34,862 nt of DNA from Candidatus Aminicenantes bacterium UBA4085 (GCA_002383325.1 DFYJ01000114.1:1-34862), one strand, 5' to 3'. Numbered from the stretch's first letter, positions 1-8,729 are shown. The notes: generated by a model from the sequence alone, not told the origin. Translations and numbers: made by a program.

Positions 1-72
1 CACTTTATGAGGAAAAGTCAGGTAAATGACTAAAAGGACGGCAGCTATGAAGTTTAACCAGGAGACTTGCCG

Positions 73-2514
73 ATGAAAACCCGCCGTCCCGCCACTTTTC
101 TGATGGTCGTCTTGGGATTGCTGGCCGTGTCTCCCGCGCTGCGGTCCCAGACCGCGATCATCATCGACCATCGCCATACCGACCTGGCGACAGTGCCCCA
201 GGCCTGGATCACCCAAGCCAAGGCTGATCTCCGGATCGCTTATCAACATACCTCCCACGGCAGCCAGCTTCCGACCGGGTTGGCGGCGTTGAGCAGCGGG
301 CTCGGTGTGCCCTATACCTATGCTTCAACATCCAGCGGCTATAACGCGGGGATCTTCCTCAACGATTACGGCATCGCCGGGGCCAGTGATTTGGGCAGTC
401 CCAACTATACGGCCTGGTCCACGGCGACCCGCAGCTTGCTGAACCGGGCCGGGGGGTGCGACCGCAACGTGATCATGTGGTCCTGGTGCGGCCAGGCCGA
501 CACGACGGAAGCCAATATCAATCTCTATCTCTCCCAGATGAACGCCTTGGAGGCGGAATTCCCGGGGGTCAAGTTCGTCTATATGACCGGGCACCTGGTT
601 GGGAGCGGGGCGGAGGGGAATCTCAACCTCAGAAACGAGCAGATCCGCAATTACTGCCTGACCAACGGCAAGATCCTCTTCGACTTCGCCGACATCGAGA
701 GCTACGACCCGAGCGGCAACGCCTTCTTGGCGCTCTATGCCAATGACAACTGCGACTATACGGGCGGCAACTGGGCCGCCCAGTGGCTGGCCGCCAATCC
801 GGGGAGCCAGTTGGCGCAATTGGCGGCCATTTGCGGAAGCTGTGCCCATTCCCAGCAGCTCAATTGCGTCCTCAAGGGACGGGCTCTGTGGTGGCTCCTG
901 GCCCGGTTGGCCGGATGGGCCGGGCCGGGGGTTTCGGCCGAGATCGAATTGTCCAGGACTTCGATGAACTTCGGGGGTATACCCGGAGGGGCTAAGACCA
1001 AGTCGCAGTCCGTGGTCATCAGCAACGCGGGCACGGGGACAATGAATTGGACGGCGGCCACGAACCAGACCTGGCTGGCGGCGGCGCCGGGCTCCGGATC
1101 GGACACGGGAACGATAGCCGTGAGTGTCGACGCTGCGAATCTGGCCGGCGGGACCTATAACGGGACGGTGACGGTCACCTCGAGCGACGCCTGGAACTCG
1201 CCCCAGACTATGGCCGTCACGCTGAATGTCTATGGGGCGGGGACCACGGGGAGCCCGTTCGGCTCGTTTGATACGCCGGCCAACGATACGACTGTGATGA
1301 GCAGCATTGCCGTCACCGGCTGGTCCCTGGACGACATCGAAGTGACGGGCGTCAAGATCTACCGTAATCCGGTAGGTGCGGAGAATCCCCCCAACGGGAG
1401 GGTTTACATCGGCGACGCCACTTTCGTCGAGGGCTCGCGGCACGATGTGGAGATCATCTATCCCTATTTGCCCCTCAGCTACCGCGCCGGTTGGGGCTAC
1501 ATGCTGTTGACTAACTTCATGCCCGGCGGCGGCAATGGGACATTCACCCTCTATGCCTACGCCACCGACAAAGAGGGCCATGAAGTCCTGATTAATAGCA
1601 AGACGATCACCTGCGACAACGTCCACGCCGTGAAGCCTTTCGGGGCCATCGACACGCCGACCCAGGGAGGAGAGGCCTCGGGAGCGCTCTTCTATAACTT
1701 CGGCTGGGCCCTGACGCCGCTGCCCAACAGCATCCCGACGGACGGATCGACCCTCTGGGTGTGGGTAGACGGAGAGCCATTGGGGCACCCTCTCTACAAC
1801 CAATATCGGGATGACATCGCGGCCTTGTTCCCGGGCTATGCCAACAGCAATGGTGCCGTCGGGGTCTACGAACTGGACACCACCGCCTTCGAAAACGGGG
1901 TGCACTCGATAGCTTGGAGTGTCGTCGACAATGCTGGGAATGAGGATGGGATCGGGAGCCGCTTTTTCTCCATCCTGAACACCGGATCGTCATCGCCGGA
2001 AGGGAATATCAACCCGAACAAGATGGGCTCCCTGAGAAGGGCGGCTGAGCTAGGCGGATACCGGGATGCATCCGGGGGTCTGATGCATTTCCGAAGGGGA
2101 TTCAACCGACAGCTCCCGCCTGCATCCATCGTCTCAAGCCCTGGCGAGGGGCCCCGCTTGGACATCAAAGAGCTCGAGCGCGTTGAGATCCTTCTTGACG
2201 ACGCGGCTTGGGCTGTGGACGCGGATCGGCGGGCCGGCGAACGCGCGGGCCTGGCCGCGGCATCGCCTTCCGACCACAAATCGATTTCCAAGTCGAATTC
2301 TGGCTCCGACCCGGCCGTACCCCGCTGGGAAGGCTATCTTGTCGTAGGTGACGAGCTGCGGCCGCTCCCGATTGGCTCACGGCTTGATTCCTCTTCAGGC
2401 ACCTTCTCCTGGCTCCCAGGACCCGGCTTCCTGGGGGAATACCGGCTGGCTTTCATGAATCTCGAGACCCAAAGCCGGACTTCTCTGGCCGTCCTTATTC
2501 GGCCCCGCTACTGA
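73..2514 (+). CDS. Secreted SGNH-hydrolase-like protein with BACON, twin Ig-like and C-terminal PGPGFLG module
   Basis: Seen: 813 aa from ATG 73, preceded by AGGAG at 60-64 (8-nt spacing). A TTG at 67 is possible but lies too close to that site. The N-terminus (KTRRP, then a hydrophobic stretch ending near SPALRSQ) is a signal peptide. Residues ~28-280 contain YQHTSHGSQ, WSWCGQ, FVYMTGH and a Cys-rich CGSCAH stretch, resembling SGNH-type hydrolase folds. Residues ~289-385 are BACON-like (NAGTGTMNWTA..W). Two related Ig-like units follow, beginning PFGSFDTP (~395) and KPFGAIDTP (~521). The last ~110 residues carry LPIGSRLD and PGPGFLG. Known: SGNH enzymes often de-esterify glycans, and BACON domains are thought to bind carbohydrate or mucin. 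Inference: an exported glycan-modifying or glycan-binding protein of this locus. The catalytic residues are not certain. It shares its C-terminal half with the proteins at 16880 and 20250. Confidence 0.8.
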   Translation: MKTRRPATFLMVVLGLLAVSPALRSQTAIIIDHRHTDLATVPQAWITQAKADLRIAYQHTSHGSQLPTGLAALSSGLGVPYTYASTSSGYNAGIFLNDYGIAGASDLGSPNYTAWSTATRSLLNRAGGCDRNVIMWSWCGQADTTEANINLYLSQMNALEAEFPGVKFVYMTGHLVGSGAEGNLNLRNEQIRNYCLTNGKILFDFADIESYDPSGNAFLALYANDNCDYTGGNWAAQWLAANPGSQLAQLAAICGSCAHSQQLNCVLKGRALWWLLARLAGWAGPGVSAEIELSRTSMNFGGIPGGAKTKSQSVVISNAGTGTMNWTAATNQTWLAAAPGSGSDTGTIAVSVDAANLAGGTYNGTVTVTSSDAWNSPQTMAVTLNVYGAGTTGSPFGSFDTPANDTTVMSSIAVTGWSLDDIEVTGVKIYRNPVGAENPPNGRVYIGDATFVEGSRHDVEIIYPYLPLSYRAGWGYMLLTNFMPGGGNGTFTLYAYATDKEGHEVLINSKTITCDNVHAVKPFGAIDTPTQGGEASGALFYNFGWALTPLPNSIPTDGSTLWVWVDGEPLGHPLYNQYRDDIAALFPGYANSNGAVGVYELDTTAFENGVHSIAWSVVDNAGNEDGIGSRFFSILNTGSSSPEGNINPNKMGSLRRAAELGGYRDASGGLMHFRRGFNRQLPPASIVSSPGEGPRLDIKELERVEILLDDAAWAVDADRRAGERAGLAAASPSDHKSISKSNSGSDPAVPRWEGYLVVGDELRPLPIGSRLDSSSGTFSWLPGPGFLGEYRLAFMNLETQSRTSLAVLIRPRY
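1258..1978 (+). repeat. Shared twin-Ig module, copy 1
   Basis: This DNA encodes the two Ig-like units (PFG.FDTP to FF.I) and is closely related to 19123-19857 and 22360-23091. A 24-nt run at 1696-1719 is identical in all three copies, and much of the surrounding third-position sequence also agrees. This indicates duplication or gene conversion within the locus. Boundaries are approximate. Confidence 0.75.
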
Positions 2515-2566
2515 TGATATCTTCTGGCCTCGGCCGGCGCGGCGTGTAATAGGGCTGGTTTTCGGG

Positions 2567-2572
2567 TACAAT
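2567..2572 (+). promoter_or_regulatory. Possible -10 element close to the permease start
   Basis: TACAAT lies 14 nt before ATG 2587. No good -35 hexamer is seen 16-18 nt upstream and no Shine-Dalgarno sequence precedes the ATG, so any transcript starting here would have a leader of only about 8 nt. Weak evidence. Confidence 0.25.
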
Positions 2573-2586
2573 TCCAGCGCCCGGCC

Positions 2587-3366
2587 ATGAAAAAATCGAT
2601 TCTGGAACTCATTCGATATCGGGAGCTTGTCCGCAATCTGACCCTCACCGAGCTCAAGCTGCGCTACCGGGACTCGGCCCTGGGCTTCCTCTGGACCGTC
2701 CTCAATCCGCTCTTCTACCTGCTCATCCTGGCCCTGGTCTTCTCCAAGATCATCCGGCTCCAGATCCCGGGCTACGCCATCTTCCTCTTCGCCGGGCTGG
2801 CTTCGTGGCTGATGATCCAGCAGACCGCTATCATTGCCACGGGCTCGGTCGTCAACAACCAGACGCTAATCCGGAAGATCTATGTTCCCAAGCTGGTCTT
2901 CCCGGTCTCCAACGTCCTGGCCAGGTTTGTGGATCATGGGATTCTTGTCGTCCTGCTGGTTGTTTTCATGGCCATCTTCGGGGCCCGCTTCACCTGGGCC
3001 CTGGCTTTTCTGCCCGTCGTAGTCCTGATCCATTTCCTGGGCGCCTTCGGGCTGTCGCTACTTCTTTCCGTAGCCTTCATTCGCTTCCGGGATGTTCAGA
3101 ACATCGCCGCCATCGTCTTCCAGGCCTTGTTCTATGCCACGCCGATCATCTACTCGATCGACGTCCTGCCGGAGGCCTACCGGCCTTTGTTCCTCTGGAA
3201 TCCGTTTTACTACTATGTCGAGACCCTGCGCTGGCCGGTTTACCACGGCGCCTTGCCGCCTTGGAACATCGTCGGCATCGCGGCGGCCATCTCGGTGGCC
3301 CTCTTTCTCACCGGGTGGGCGGTCTTCATCCGGCAGGAAAAGAATTTCGTCTTCAGTCTCTCGTGA
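2587..3366 (+). CDS. ABC-2 type polysaccharide export permease (Wzm-like)
   Basis: 259 aa, typical of Wzm/TagG/KpsM-type permeases. It begins with a charged amphipathic N-terminus (LIRYRELVRNLTLTELKLRYRDSALGFLW), a hallmark of the family, and then about six hydrophobic segments. The central RKIYVPKLVFPVSNV and the later ATPIIYSIDVLPE and WNPFYYYVETLRWPVYHG motifs are also diagnostic. Role: the inner-membrane half of an ATP-driven exporter that moves a completed lipid-linked polysaccharide. The ATPase partner follows 10 nt downstream. ATG 2587 has no clear ribosome-binding site, but the family N-terminus begins exactly here. Confidence 0.9.
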   Translation: MKKSILELIRYRELVRNLTLTELKLRYRDSALGFLWTVLNPLFYLLILALVFSKIIRLQIPGYAIFLFAGLASWLMIQQTAIIATGSVVNNQTLIRKIYVPKLVFPVSNVLARFVDHGILVVLLVVFMAIFGARFTWALAFLPVVVLIHFLGAFGLSLLLSVAFIRFRDVQNIAAIVFQALFYATPIIYSIDVLPEAYRPLFLWNPFYYYVETLRWPVYHGALPPWNIVGIAAAISVALFLTGWAVFIRQEKNFVFSLS

Positions 3367-3376
3367 CAGGCACGAT

Positions 3377-4633
3377 ATGAGCGAAGCGCCCGCGATCCGC
3401 CTGGAGGGCGTCGGACTTCGCTTCCAGCTCAACACGGGCAAAGAGCTGCGCCTGCGACGGGACGGCATCCGGGCCCTGGGCTCGCTGGCCGTGAGGCGGA
3501 AGAAGGCCGAATTCTGGGCCTTGAGGGATTTGTCGCTCGAGATCCCTCGGGGAGAGATCTTCGGCGTCATCGGCGGCAACGGGGCGGGCAAAAGCAGCCT
3601 GCTGAAGATCATGGCCGGCATCTATCCGGCTACGACCGGGATCGTCGAGCCGCATGGGGTCATCGCCCCGCTCATCGAGCTGGGGGCGGCCTTCAATCCC
3701 GAGCTGACCGGGGCGGAGAACATCTTCCTGACCGGCTCGATCTATCGCATCCCGCGCAAGGTCATCCGCGAGCACTTCGACCGCATCGTCGACTTCGCCG
3801 GGTTGGGCAGGTTCATCGACGTCCCAATCAAGAACTACTCCTCGGGCATGTTCATCCGGCTGGCCTTCTCGATCATCATCTTCTTCCGCCCGGATATCGT
3901 TCTCATCGACGAGGTTTTTTCCGTGGGCGATGAGGTCTTCCAGCAGAAGAGCTTCGAGAAGATTCTCTCGTTCAGGGAGAGGGGAGCGGCCATTGTCCTT
4001 GTCTCGCATGACCTGAATCTCATAAGCCAAATCGCCTCGCGCGTCTTGGTCTTGGAGAGGGGCCGGCCCGTCTTCCTGGGGGCGGCGGATGAGGCGATCG
4101 CCTTCTACCACGACCTGATGCGGGGAGGGGGTGGGCTGGAGAGAAACGGGGCAGAAGAGGGGCGGGTATCGGCGCTCCCGGCTCAGGATTCGCGGCGCTG
4201 GGGCGACCAGCGCCTGCGCATCAAGCGGGTTTGGTTTACCGACGCCGAGGGGCGGCCTCAGACGGCATTCCGGCAGGGGGGATACTTCGAGGCCCGGCTG
4301 GAATACGAGTCCGATCTCAAAGAGGGCGAAATCCCCGTCTTTGGGGTCGCCGTCCATACCGCCTACAAGATGCTGATCTACGGCCCCAACACGCTGGAGG
4401 CGGCCGACAGGATCGGGCCCGGCCTGCCGCGGAGAGGAATCGTCCGATTTTTCATTCCCAACCTGCCGCTTTTTCATGGCGACTACCTGTTCTCGGCCTC
4501 GGCCTACGATCCCGGCTTGAGCGCGGCCTATGACCATCACGAGATGATGTACTCTTTCCGGGTGCTGGAGACCGGGCGGCGGGAGTTCGGCTGCGTCAAG
4601 ATAGAATCCCGCTGGGACGTCGAGAGTGCCTGA
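3377..4633 (+). CDS. Polysaccharide ABC transporter ATPase with Wzt-type C-terminal domain
   Basis: 418 aa from ATG 3377, 10 nt after the permease stop. The reading frame is open further upstream, but homology begins at MSEAPAIRLEGVGLRF. Walker A (GGNGAGKSS, ~66-74), the signature region (NYSSGMFIRLAF, ~152-163) and Walker B (IVLIDEVFSVGDE, ~173-185) are intact. The signature is the atypical SSGM form usual in Wzt/TagH ATPases rather than LSGGQ. Residues ~270-418 form an extra beta-rich domain (RRWGDQRLRIKRVWFTD ... FFIPNLPLFHGDY) like Wzt-C, which in studied O-antigen systems recognises the capped non-reducing end of the chain. Inference: export may require a terminal modification, and the next gene, overlapping by 8 nt, is a methyltransferase. 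Confidence 0.9.
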   Translation: MSEAPAIRLEGVGLRFQLNTGKELRLRRDGIRALGSLAVRRKKAEFWALRDLSLEIPRGEIFGVIGGNGAGKSSLLKIMAGIYPATTGIVEPHGVIAPLIELGAAFNPELTGAENIFLTGSIYRIPRKVIREHFDRIVDFAGLGRFIDVPIKNYSSGMFIRLAFSIIIFFRPDIVLIDEVFSVGDEVFQQKSFEKILSFRERGAAIVLVSHDLNLISQIASRVLVLERGRPVFLGAADEAIAFYHDLMRGGGGLERNGAEEGRVSALPAQDSRRWGDQRLRIKRVWFTDAEGRPQTAFRQGGYFEARLEYESDLKEGEIPVFGVAVHTAYKMLIYGPNTLEAADRIGPGLPRRGIVRFFIPNLPLFHGDYLFSASAYDPGLSAAYDHHEMMYSFRVLETGRREFGCVKIESRWDVESA

Positions 4634-6089
4634 CCGCTCCGGCTTTCACTGGACCCCCGACCAGCTGCAGCGATATTCTTTCCTCAGGGAGGCCGTCATA
4701 GGGCTGGGCCTGGGGAGGCCCGTAAGGCTGCTGGATGTGGGGGGGGCGGCGCCGAACCGGGACGGGAGTCTGGGCCGGCTGCCGGCGCAAGAGATCTTTC
4801 GAGCTTCGGCCCATCCGGAAGTCGAAGTCACCGTCCTCGACAGGCTGGAATTCGAGGCCGAGGGCTACATCAAGGGCGATGGACGCTGCTTGCCTTTCCC
4901 GGATGGCGCCTTCGATGTCGTGTCGGCTATGGACGTGCTGGAGCATGTCCCGGCGGGTGGTCGGCCGGCTTTCCTCAAGGAGATGGTCCGGGTCTCGTCC
5001 GGGCTCGTGATCGTGGCCGGTCCGCGGGCGGATGACGAAGTACTGGCCGCCGAACGCTCGGTAGCCAAGGAAATCCGGGATCGTTACGGCATCGAGCATG
5101 TCCAGTTGGCGGAACACGAAGCCAACGGACTTATCTCCGACTCGGCGACGCGGGAGACCCTGGAGGCGTCCGGGGCGGCGGTGACCACGGCCGGTTACGG
5201 CTCGCTGGCTTCGTGGACGGAGTCACAGGGGCTGCGCAGCCGCTATCTCATGCGGCGGGACACGCCCCGCGTCCTGGAGACACTCGATGCCTATCTGGCG
5301 GCAAGGGATGGGGAACGCGAATTCGAGCCGCCCTTCTACCGGACGTTCTGGCTGGCATCGAAGACACGGGAGAGAGAAAGCCTGGACGATTTGGCCGGAA
5401 TCGTCTTGGGCCGGCTGAAAGCAGAGGAGAGCGTTTCGGGGGAGGAACGGGAGAAGAGGCGCCGGGATTATGAAGAGGCCGCGGCGGCCATGGAAGCCCG
5501 CGGCATGGTCTCGGCCGTTGTCGTAAGTAAGGGAGGCGCAGATGCGCTGCAGGCATGCCTGAGGCATCTCCTGACGCAGCGCATCGAGGCCGACTTGGAG
5601 ATTGCCGTATGGGAAGCGGGCTCGGGGGTGGGCCTCAAGAGCGATCGGATAGATGACCCAGCTAAGTCGCACCCTTCAGTCAGGTTCGTAGGGCGAGGCG
5701 AGCCGGAGCGCGGTCTCGAAGAGCTGCGCGAGATTGTCGGCAGGCTGCGCGGCGATGCGATCCTCCTGGTTGACGAAAGCGTCCGGCTTCACGATTACGC
5801 TGTGGCTAACCTCTATGCAGCCAAGCGCCATGAGCCTGGAGTCGGCGTATGGGCCTGGCGGGTATCGTGGAAGCGCTTTTTCACGTTGACGCGGTTATCG
5901 CGGCATTTTCCTTGGCTTAGAGGGGCGGCCGGCCGCCTGCCGCGCTTTAAGGTTGGGGCTGAAGTTATGGCCAAACCCCGGAGAGGTTGGATCTTCGGCC
6001 GCTGCCTGATGTTCACCAAGGAAGCCCTGATCGGCCGTCTGAGTTCCGGGACCACACGCAATCTCAGGGGTCTGTTTCTGTGGCCATGA
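4626..6089 (+). CDS. Class I SAM methyltransferase fused to a degenerate, truncated GT2-like domain
   Basis: 487 aa from GTG 4626, overlapping the upstream ATPase gene by 8 nt. The N-terminal ~230 residues are a Methyltransf_11-like domain: VRLLDVGG (SAM-binding motif I), DGRCLPFPDGAFDVV and MDVLEHVP. A charged, probably helical linker (ESLDDLAGIVLGRLKAEE...EEREKRRRDYEEAAAAMEAR, ~250-293) follows. From ~297, SAVVVSKGGADALQACLRHLL resembles the first strand and helix of a GT2 fold, but the usual D-N-G-S position reads WEAGSG. The protein ends just after GRCLMFTKEAL, where an active GT2 would continue into the ED acceptor-site region. Inference: the methyltransferase may cap the glycan for the Wzt-like exporter; the GT2 part is probably inactive or a scaffold. 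The stop overlaps the next ATG (ATGA). Confidence 0.75.
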   Translation: MPDRSGFHWTPDQLQRYSFLREAVIGLGLGRPVRLLDVGGAAPNRDGSLGRLPAQEIFRASAHPEVEVTVLDRLEFEAEGYIKGDGRCLPFPDGAFDVVSAMDVLEHVPAGGRPAFLKEMVRVSSGLVIVAGPRADDEVLAAERSVAKEIRDRYGIEHVQLAEHEANGLISDSATRETLEASGAAVTTAGYGSLASWTESQGLRSRYLMRRDTPRVLETLDAYLAARDGEREFEPPFYRTFWLASKTRERESLDDLAGIVLGRLKAEESVSGEEREKRRRDYEEAAAAMEARGMVSAVVVSKGGADALQACLRHLLTQRIEADLEIAVWEAGSGVGLKSDRIDDPAKSHPSVRFVGRGEPERGLEELREIVGRLRGDAILLVDESVRLHDYAVANLYAAKRHEPGVGVWAWRVSWKRFFTLTRLSRHFPWLRGAAGRLPRFKVGAEVMAKPRRGWIFGRCLMFTKEALIGRLSSGTTRNLRGLFLWP

Positions 6090-7282
6090 AGATCCTCTTC
6101 ATCACCCACCTCTACCATCCGGCGATCGGGGGGGCGGAGCGGGTTTTCCGCAGGATCGCCGAGGGATTGGCCGGACTTGGCCATGACGTGACCGTGCTGA
6201 CCAGCGATGCCTTGAGCACCGACCATTACTATGACCATGCTCCATCGGGAATCCCCCTGCGGGAGATACTGGGTGGCGTGGAGATCATCCGCGAATCTGT
6301 GGACATACCCGCCTACAAGAGACTCCGAATCTTCGACCGGACGGCCCGCCGGCTGGGACGGATCGGGGCGCTGGGGAGGCCGCTCACCTTTGGGCCGCAC
6401 TTTCGGGCGGCTTTTCGCAAGGTTCAAGGCAGAGATTACGACGCCATCATGGCCGGGCCGACGCCCACTTCCGCCATTTTCTATGGACTGGCCTATAAAT
6501 GGACCCATCGAGGCGCGCGGCTGATCCTGTTCCCCCATCTGCACATCCAGGACAGGCTGCATCGGACCTGCATCAATCGATGGACTCTGAGGCGGGCGGA
6601 TCGGGTCCTGGTCCTGACGGAGGTCGAAAAACGGTACTTGCTGAGGAAGCGGATCCGGGAAAGCAAGATCGTCCGCATCGTCAACGCCGTGGATGATCAT
6701 GTCTTCGAGGCGGGGGTGTCCCCGGAAAACGGCCTGAAAGACTATGTTCTTTACTTGGGCCAGGAAGGCGGGCACAAGAGGATCCCTCTCTTGATCAGGG
6801 CCATGAGTCGGCTATGGGACAGGGGCTGTGTGAATCCCCTGGTCATAGCCGGGGCCAGGACGGATTATTCGGTGACGGTCGATAAGACCATCGCCCAATT
6901 GCCGGAAAGACACAGACGGATGATTCATCGGTTCAACGACATACCCGAGGAGAGGAAAGCCGCCCTGATCGACCATGGCCGGGTGCTGGTCAATCCGTCC
7001 TCCTTCGAGGCCTTTGGCATCGTCTTCCTGGAGGCCTGGGCCAGGCGCAAGCCGGTGATCGGAGCGGATATCCCGGCCGTGCGGGAGATTGTGGGCGACG
7101 GGAAGAAAGGGCTTCTCTTCAAGGACAAGGATGGCTTGGACTTGGAGAAGAAGATCGAGATGATGCTCGGCGACCGCGGCATGGCCGAGAAGATGGGTCA
7201 AGCCGGTTACAAAGACGTAGCGGCCCATTACCGGTGGGATCAGGTCGTTAAAAACATTGAAGCGGTAGCCGCGGGGCGATAA
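6086..7282 (+). CDS. GT4-family glycosyltransferase
   Basis: 398 aa, starting at ATG 6086 within an ATGA overlap with the preceding gene. The N-terminus MKILFITHLYHPAIGGAERVF is the classic start of GT-B glycosyltransferases of family GT4, with the GGAE acceptor-side loop. The second Rossmann domain carries YVLYLGQEGGHKRI and the nucleotide-sugar motif SSFEAFGIVFLEAWARRKP, whose two Glu (about residues 307 and 315) form the EX7E motif. No signal peptide or membrane segment is seen, so it is cytoplasmic or peripheral. It likely adds one retained-configuration sugar to the repeat unit. Donor and acceptor cannot be read from sequence. Confidence 0.9.
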   Translation: MKILFITHLYHPAIGGAERVFRRIAEGLAGLGHDVTVLTSDALSTDHYYDHAPSGIPLREILGGVEIIRESVDIPAYKRLRIFDRTARRLGRIGALGRPLTFGPHFRAAFRKVQGRDYDAIMAGPTPTSAIFYGLAYKWTHRGARLILFPHLHIQDRLHRTCINRWTLRRADRVLVLTEVEKRYLLRKRIRESKIVRIVNAVDDHVFEAGVSPENGLKDYVLYLGQEGGHKRIPLLIRAMSRLWDRGCVNPLVIAGARTDYSVTVDKTIAQLPERHRRMIHRFNDIPEERKAALIDHGRVLVNPSSFEAFGIVFLEAWARRKPVIGADIPAVREIVGDGKKGLLFKDKDGLDLEKKIEMMLGDRGMAEKMGQAGYKDVAAHYRWDQVVKNIEAVAAGR

Positions 7283-7285
7283 GCG

Positions 7286-7291
7286 TAGAAT
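7286..7291 (+). promoter_or_regulatory. Possible leaderless-type -10 before the PqqD-GT2 gene
   Basis: TAGAAT ends 7 nt before ATG 7299, the spacing expected if transcription began at the A of the start codon. There is no Shine-Dalgarno sequence and no clear -35. The same hexamer at nearly the same distance precedes ATG 16880. Weak on its own, since translation could also continue from the gene ending 16 nt upstream. Confidence 0.25.
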
Positions 7292-7298
7292 ACTCGAG

Positions 7299-8675
7299 AT
7301 GGAAAGAGCCGATAGCCATCAGAGCGGAAGCGATGCGCGATTTGAGCGCGAGCCGGGATTCGCGCTGGTTCCCGGTGGGGAAAACCTGTTTCTGGCAGGC
7401 CCGGGCGGCGGCCGGGTCAAGATCGACGAGCTTGGCCGCGCGATCTGGAATGCTTTGCCCGGGACGCGGGACGAGGTCGCGGCGAAGGTCGGGTTGAATC
7501 TCGCCGTGGGAAGTGAAATCATTGACGATTTTCTAATACTTTTCGTCAAGGCCCGGCTGATCCGTGCTTCATCAATCCACGAGGGGGAATCGGGAATATC
7601 GAAGCGGGTCGGACGGGCGGCGCAAGATGCCGGCCTTCCTTCCGTCTCCGCCGTTATCGTAACCCGCAACGGGGAGGCCCATATTCGGGCTTGCCTGGAC
7701 TCCTTGCTGAGGCAAGATATTCCCTTGCTCGAGATCCTGGTTGTCGACAACGGCTCCACGGACGGGACGGGCGGGATCATTCGAGGAGAATATCCGAGCG
7801 TCCGAATCATCCATCCGGGAAAAAACCTCTACTACCCCGGCGGATTGAATTACGGCATCGCCCGTGCGGCGGGGGAGACGGTCCTTGTCCTCAACGATGA
7901 CGTGGAGCTGGAACCAGATGTCGTTGGCAGGCTGGCCGAACGGATGCGGCAGGACGCGACCGCCGCGGCCGTCGTTCCCGAATTGAGACTGTTCCATCTG
8001 CGGGGCTTTCTCAACGGCATCGGGAACCATGTGCGGGGGGCCGGGTGGGGGAGCGACAACTTCATCGGCTGCGTCGACGTGGGCCAGTTCCGGGACTTGC
8101 GGGAAGTGCCCTCGGCCTGCATCAGCGCCGCCTTGATCCGAAAGTCCGCCTGGGAGGCCATCGGCCCTTTCGACGCGGGATACAAGGCCTACTACGAGGA
8201 CGCCGACTGGAGCTTCCGGGCCAGGCTGGCCGGCTGGACGATCGCCGCCGTGCCGGAGGCGATCGTCTACCATAAGTTCAGCGCCTACTGGAAGAACATG
8301 GAAGGCAAGATCCGGCTGGTGGTCTGCAATAGAATGAGATTCCTGCTGCGGATCTTCCATGGGCCGTCGCTGAGGGCCTTCCTCAAGAGCTACATCAGGG
8401 AAGACCTGATCAACCTGATCTCGCTGCTCCGCAAGGGGCGATACTCGCTTGTCTGGGCTTACCTCCGGGCCTATGCCGGACTCGTTCTGCTTTTGCCGGG
8501 AATTGCCGATGCCCGAAGGAATATCCGAAAATCCTCCGTGAGGAACATTACGGTCGACGATATCCTGGCCTTGAATCCCGCCTTTTGGACTTGCATGAGC
8601 CCGGAGGGCGTACCGGTATTGGATGCTAAGACCTATTTCGCGTATTACCGCAAAATATTGAGGCCGTGTTTGTGA
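7299..8675 (+). CDS. PqqD-like domain fused to GT2 glycosyltransferase (rhamnosyltransferase-like)
   Basis: 458 aa. Residues ~15-90 (GFALVPGGENLFLAGP...KIDELGRAIWNAL...DDFLILFVKARLI) match the PqqD/RRE-like small winged-helix pattern. A GT2 domain runs from ~112: SAVIVTRNGEAHIRACLDSLL, VVDNGSTDG, LVLNDDVELEP (the DxD-type metal site) and YYEDADWSFRARLAGW (catalytic ED). The layout resembles RfbF/WbbL-type rhamnosyltransferases. The C-terminal ~100 residues have one or two weakly hydrophobic helices (LVWAYLRAYAGLVLLLPG) and may contact the membrane. ATG 7299 is 16 nt after the GT4 stop and has no obvious ribosome-binding site. Function of the PqqD-like part is unknown here. In PqqD and lasso-peptide proteins this fold binds a leader peptide, but no precursor peptide was found nearby. 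Confidence 0.85.
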   Translation: MERADSHQSGSDARFEREPGFALVPGGENLFLAGPGGGRVKIDELGRAIWNALPGTRDEVAAKVGLNLAVGSEIIDDFLILFVKARLIRASSIHEGESGISKRVGRAAQDAGLPSVSAVIVTRNGEAHIRACLDSLLRQDIPLLEILVVDNGSTDGTGGIIRGEYPSVRIIHPGKNLYYPGGLNYGIARAAGETVLVLNDDVELEPDVVGRLAERMRQDATAAAVVPELRLFHLRGFLNGIGNHVRGAGWGSDNFIGCVDVGQFRDLREVPSACISAALIRKSAWEAIGPFDAGYKAYYEDADWSFRARLAGWTIAAVPEAIVYHKFSAYWKNMEGKIRLVVCNRMRFLLRIFHGPSLRAFLKSYIREDLINLISLLRKGRYSLVWAYLRAYAGLVLLLPGIADARRNIRKSSVRNITVDDILALNPAFWTCMSPEGVPVLDAKTYFAYYRKILRPCL

Positions 8676-8699
8676 AAAGCCCTCTATCTAGGGGTCATT

Positions 8700-8725
8700 A
8701 AAAAAGCCGGGCGGTTGAAGCCCGG
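8700..8725 (-). terminator. Intrinsic-terminator-like hairpin on the minus strand
   Basis: On the minus strand, CCGGGC, a 7-nt loop and GCCCGG form a perfect 6-bp stem, followed by C and six T (the A run at 8700-8705 on the + strand). This is textbook Rho-independent geometry, but no minus-strand gene exists here. It could stop antisense transcription into the operon end at 8675. On the + strand there is no U tract, so it is not a clear terminator for the GT2 gene. Confidence 0.5.
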
Positions 8726-8729
8726 GGAC

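Noticed and set aside
2400..2514. PEP-CTERM/exosortase-type sorting signal at the ends of the secreted proteins
   Set aside because: The C-termini lack the PEP motif, a closing hydrophobic helix and a basic tail, and no exosortase gene is in the window.
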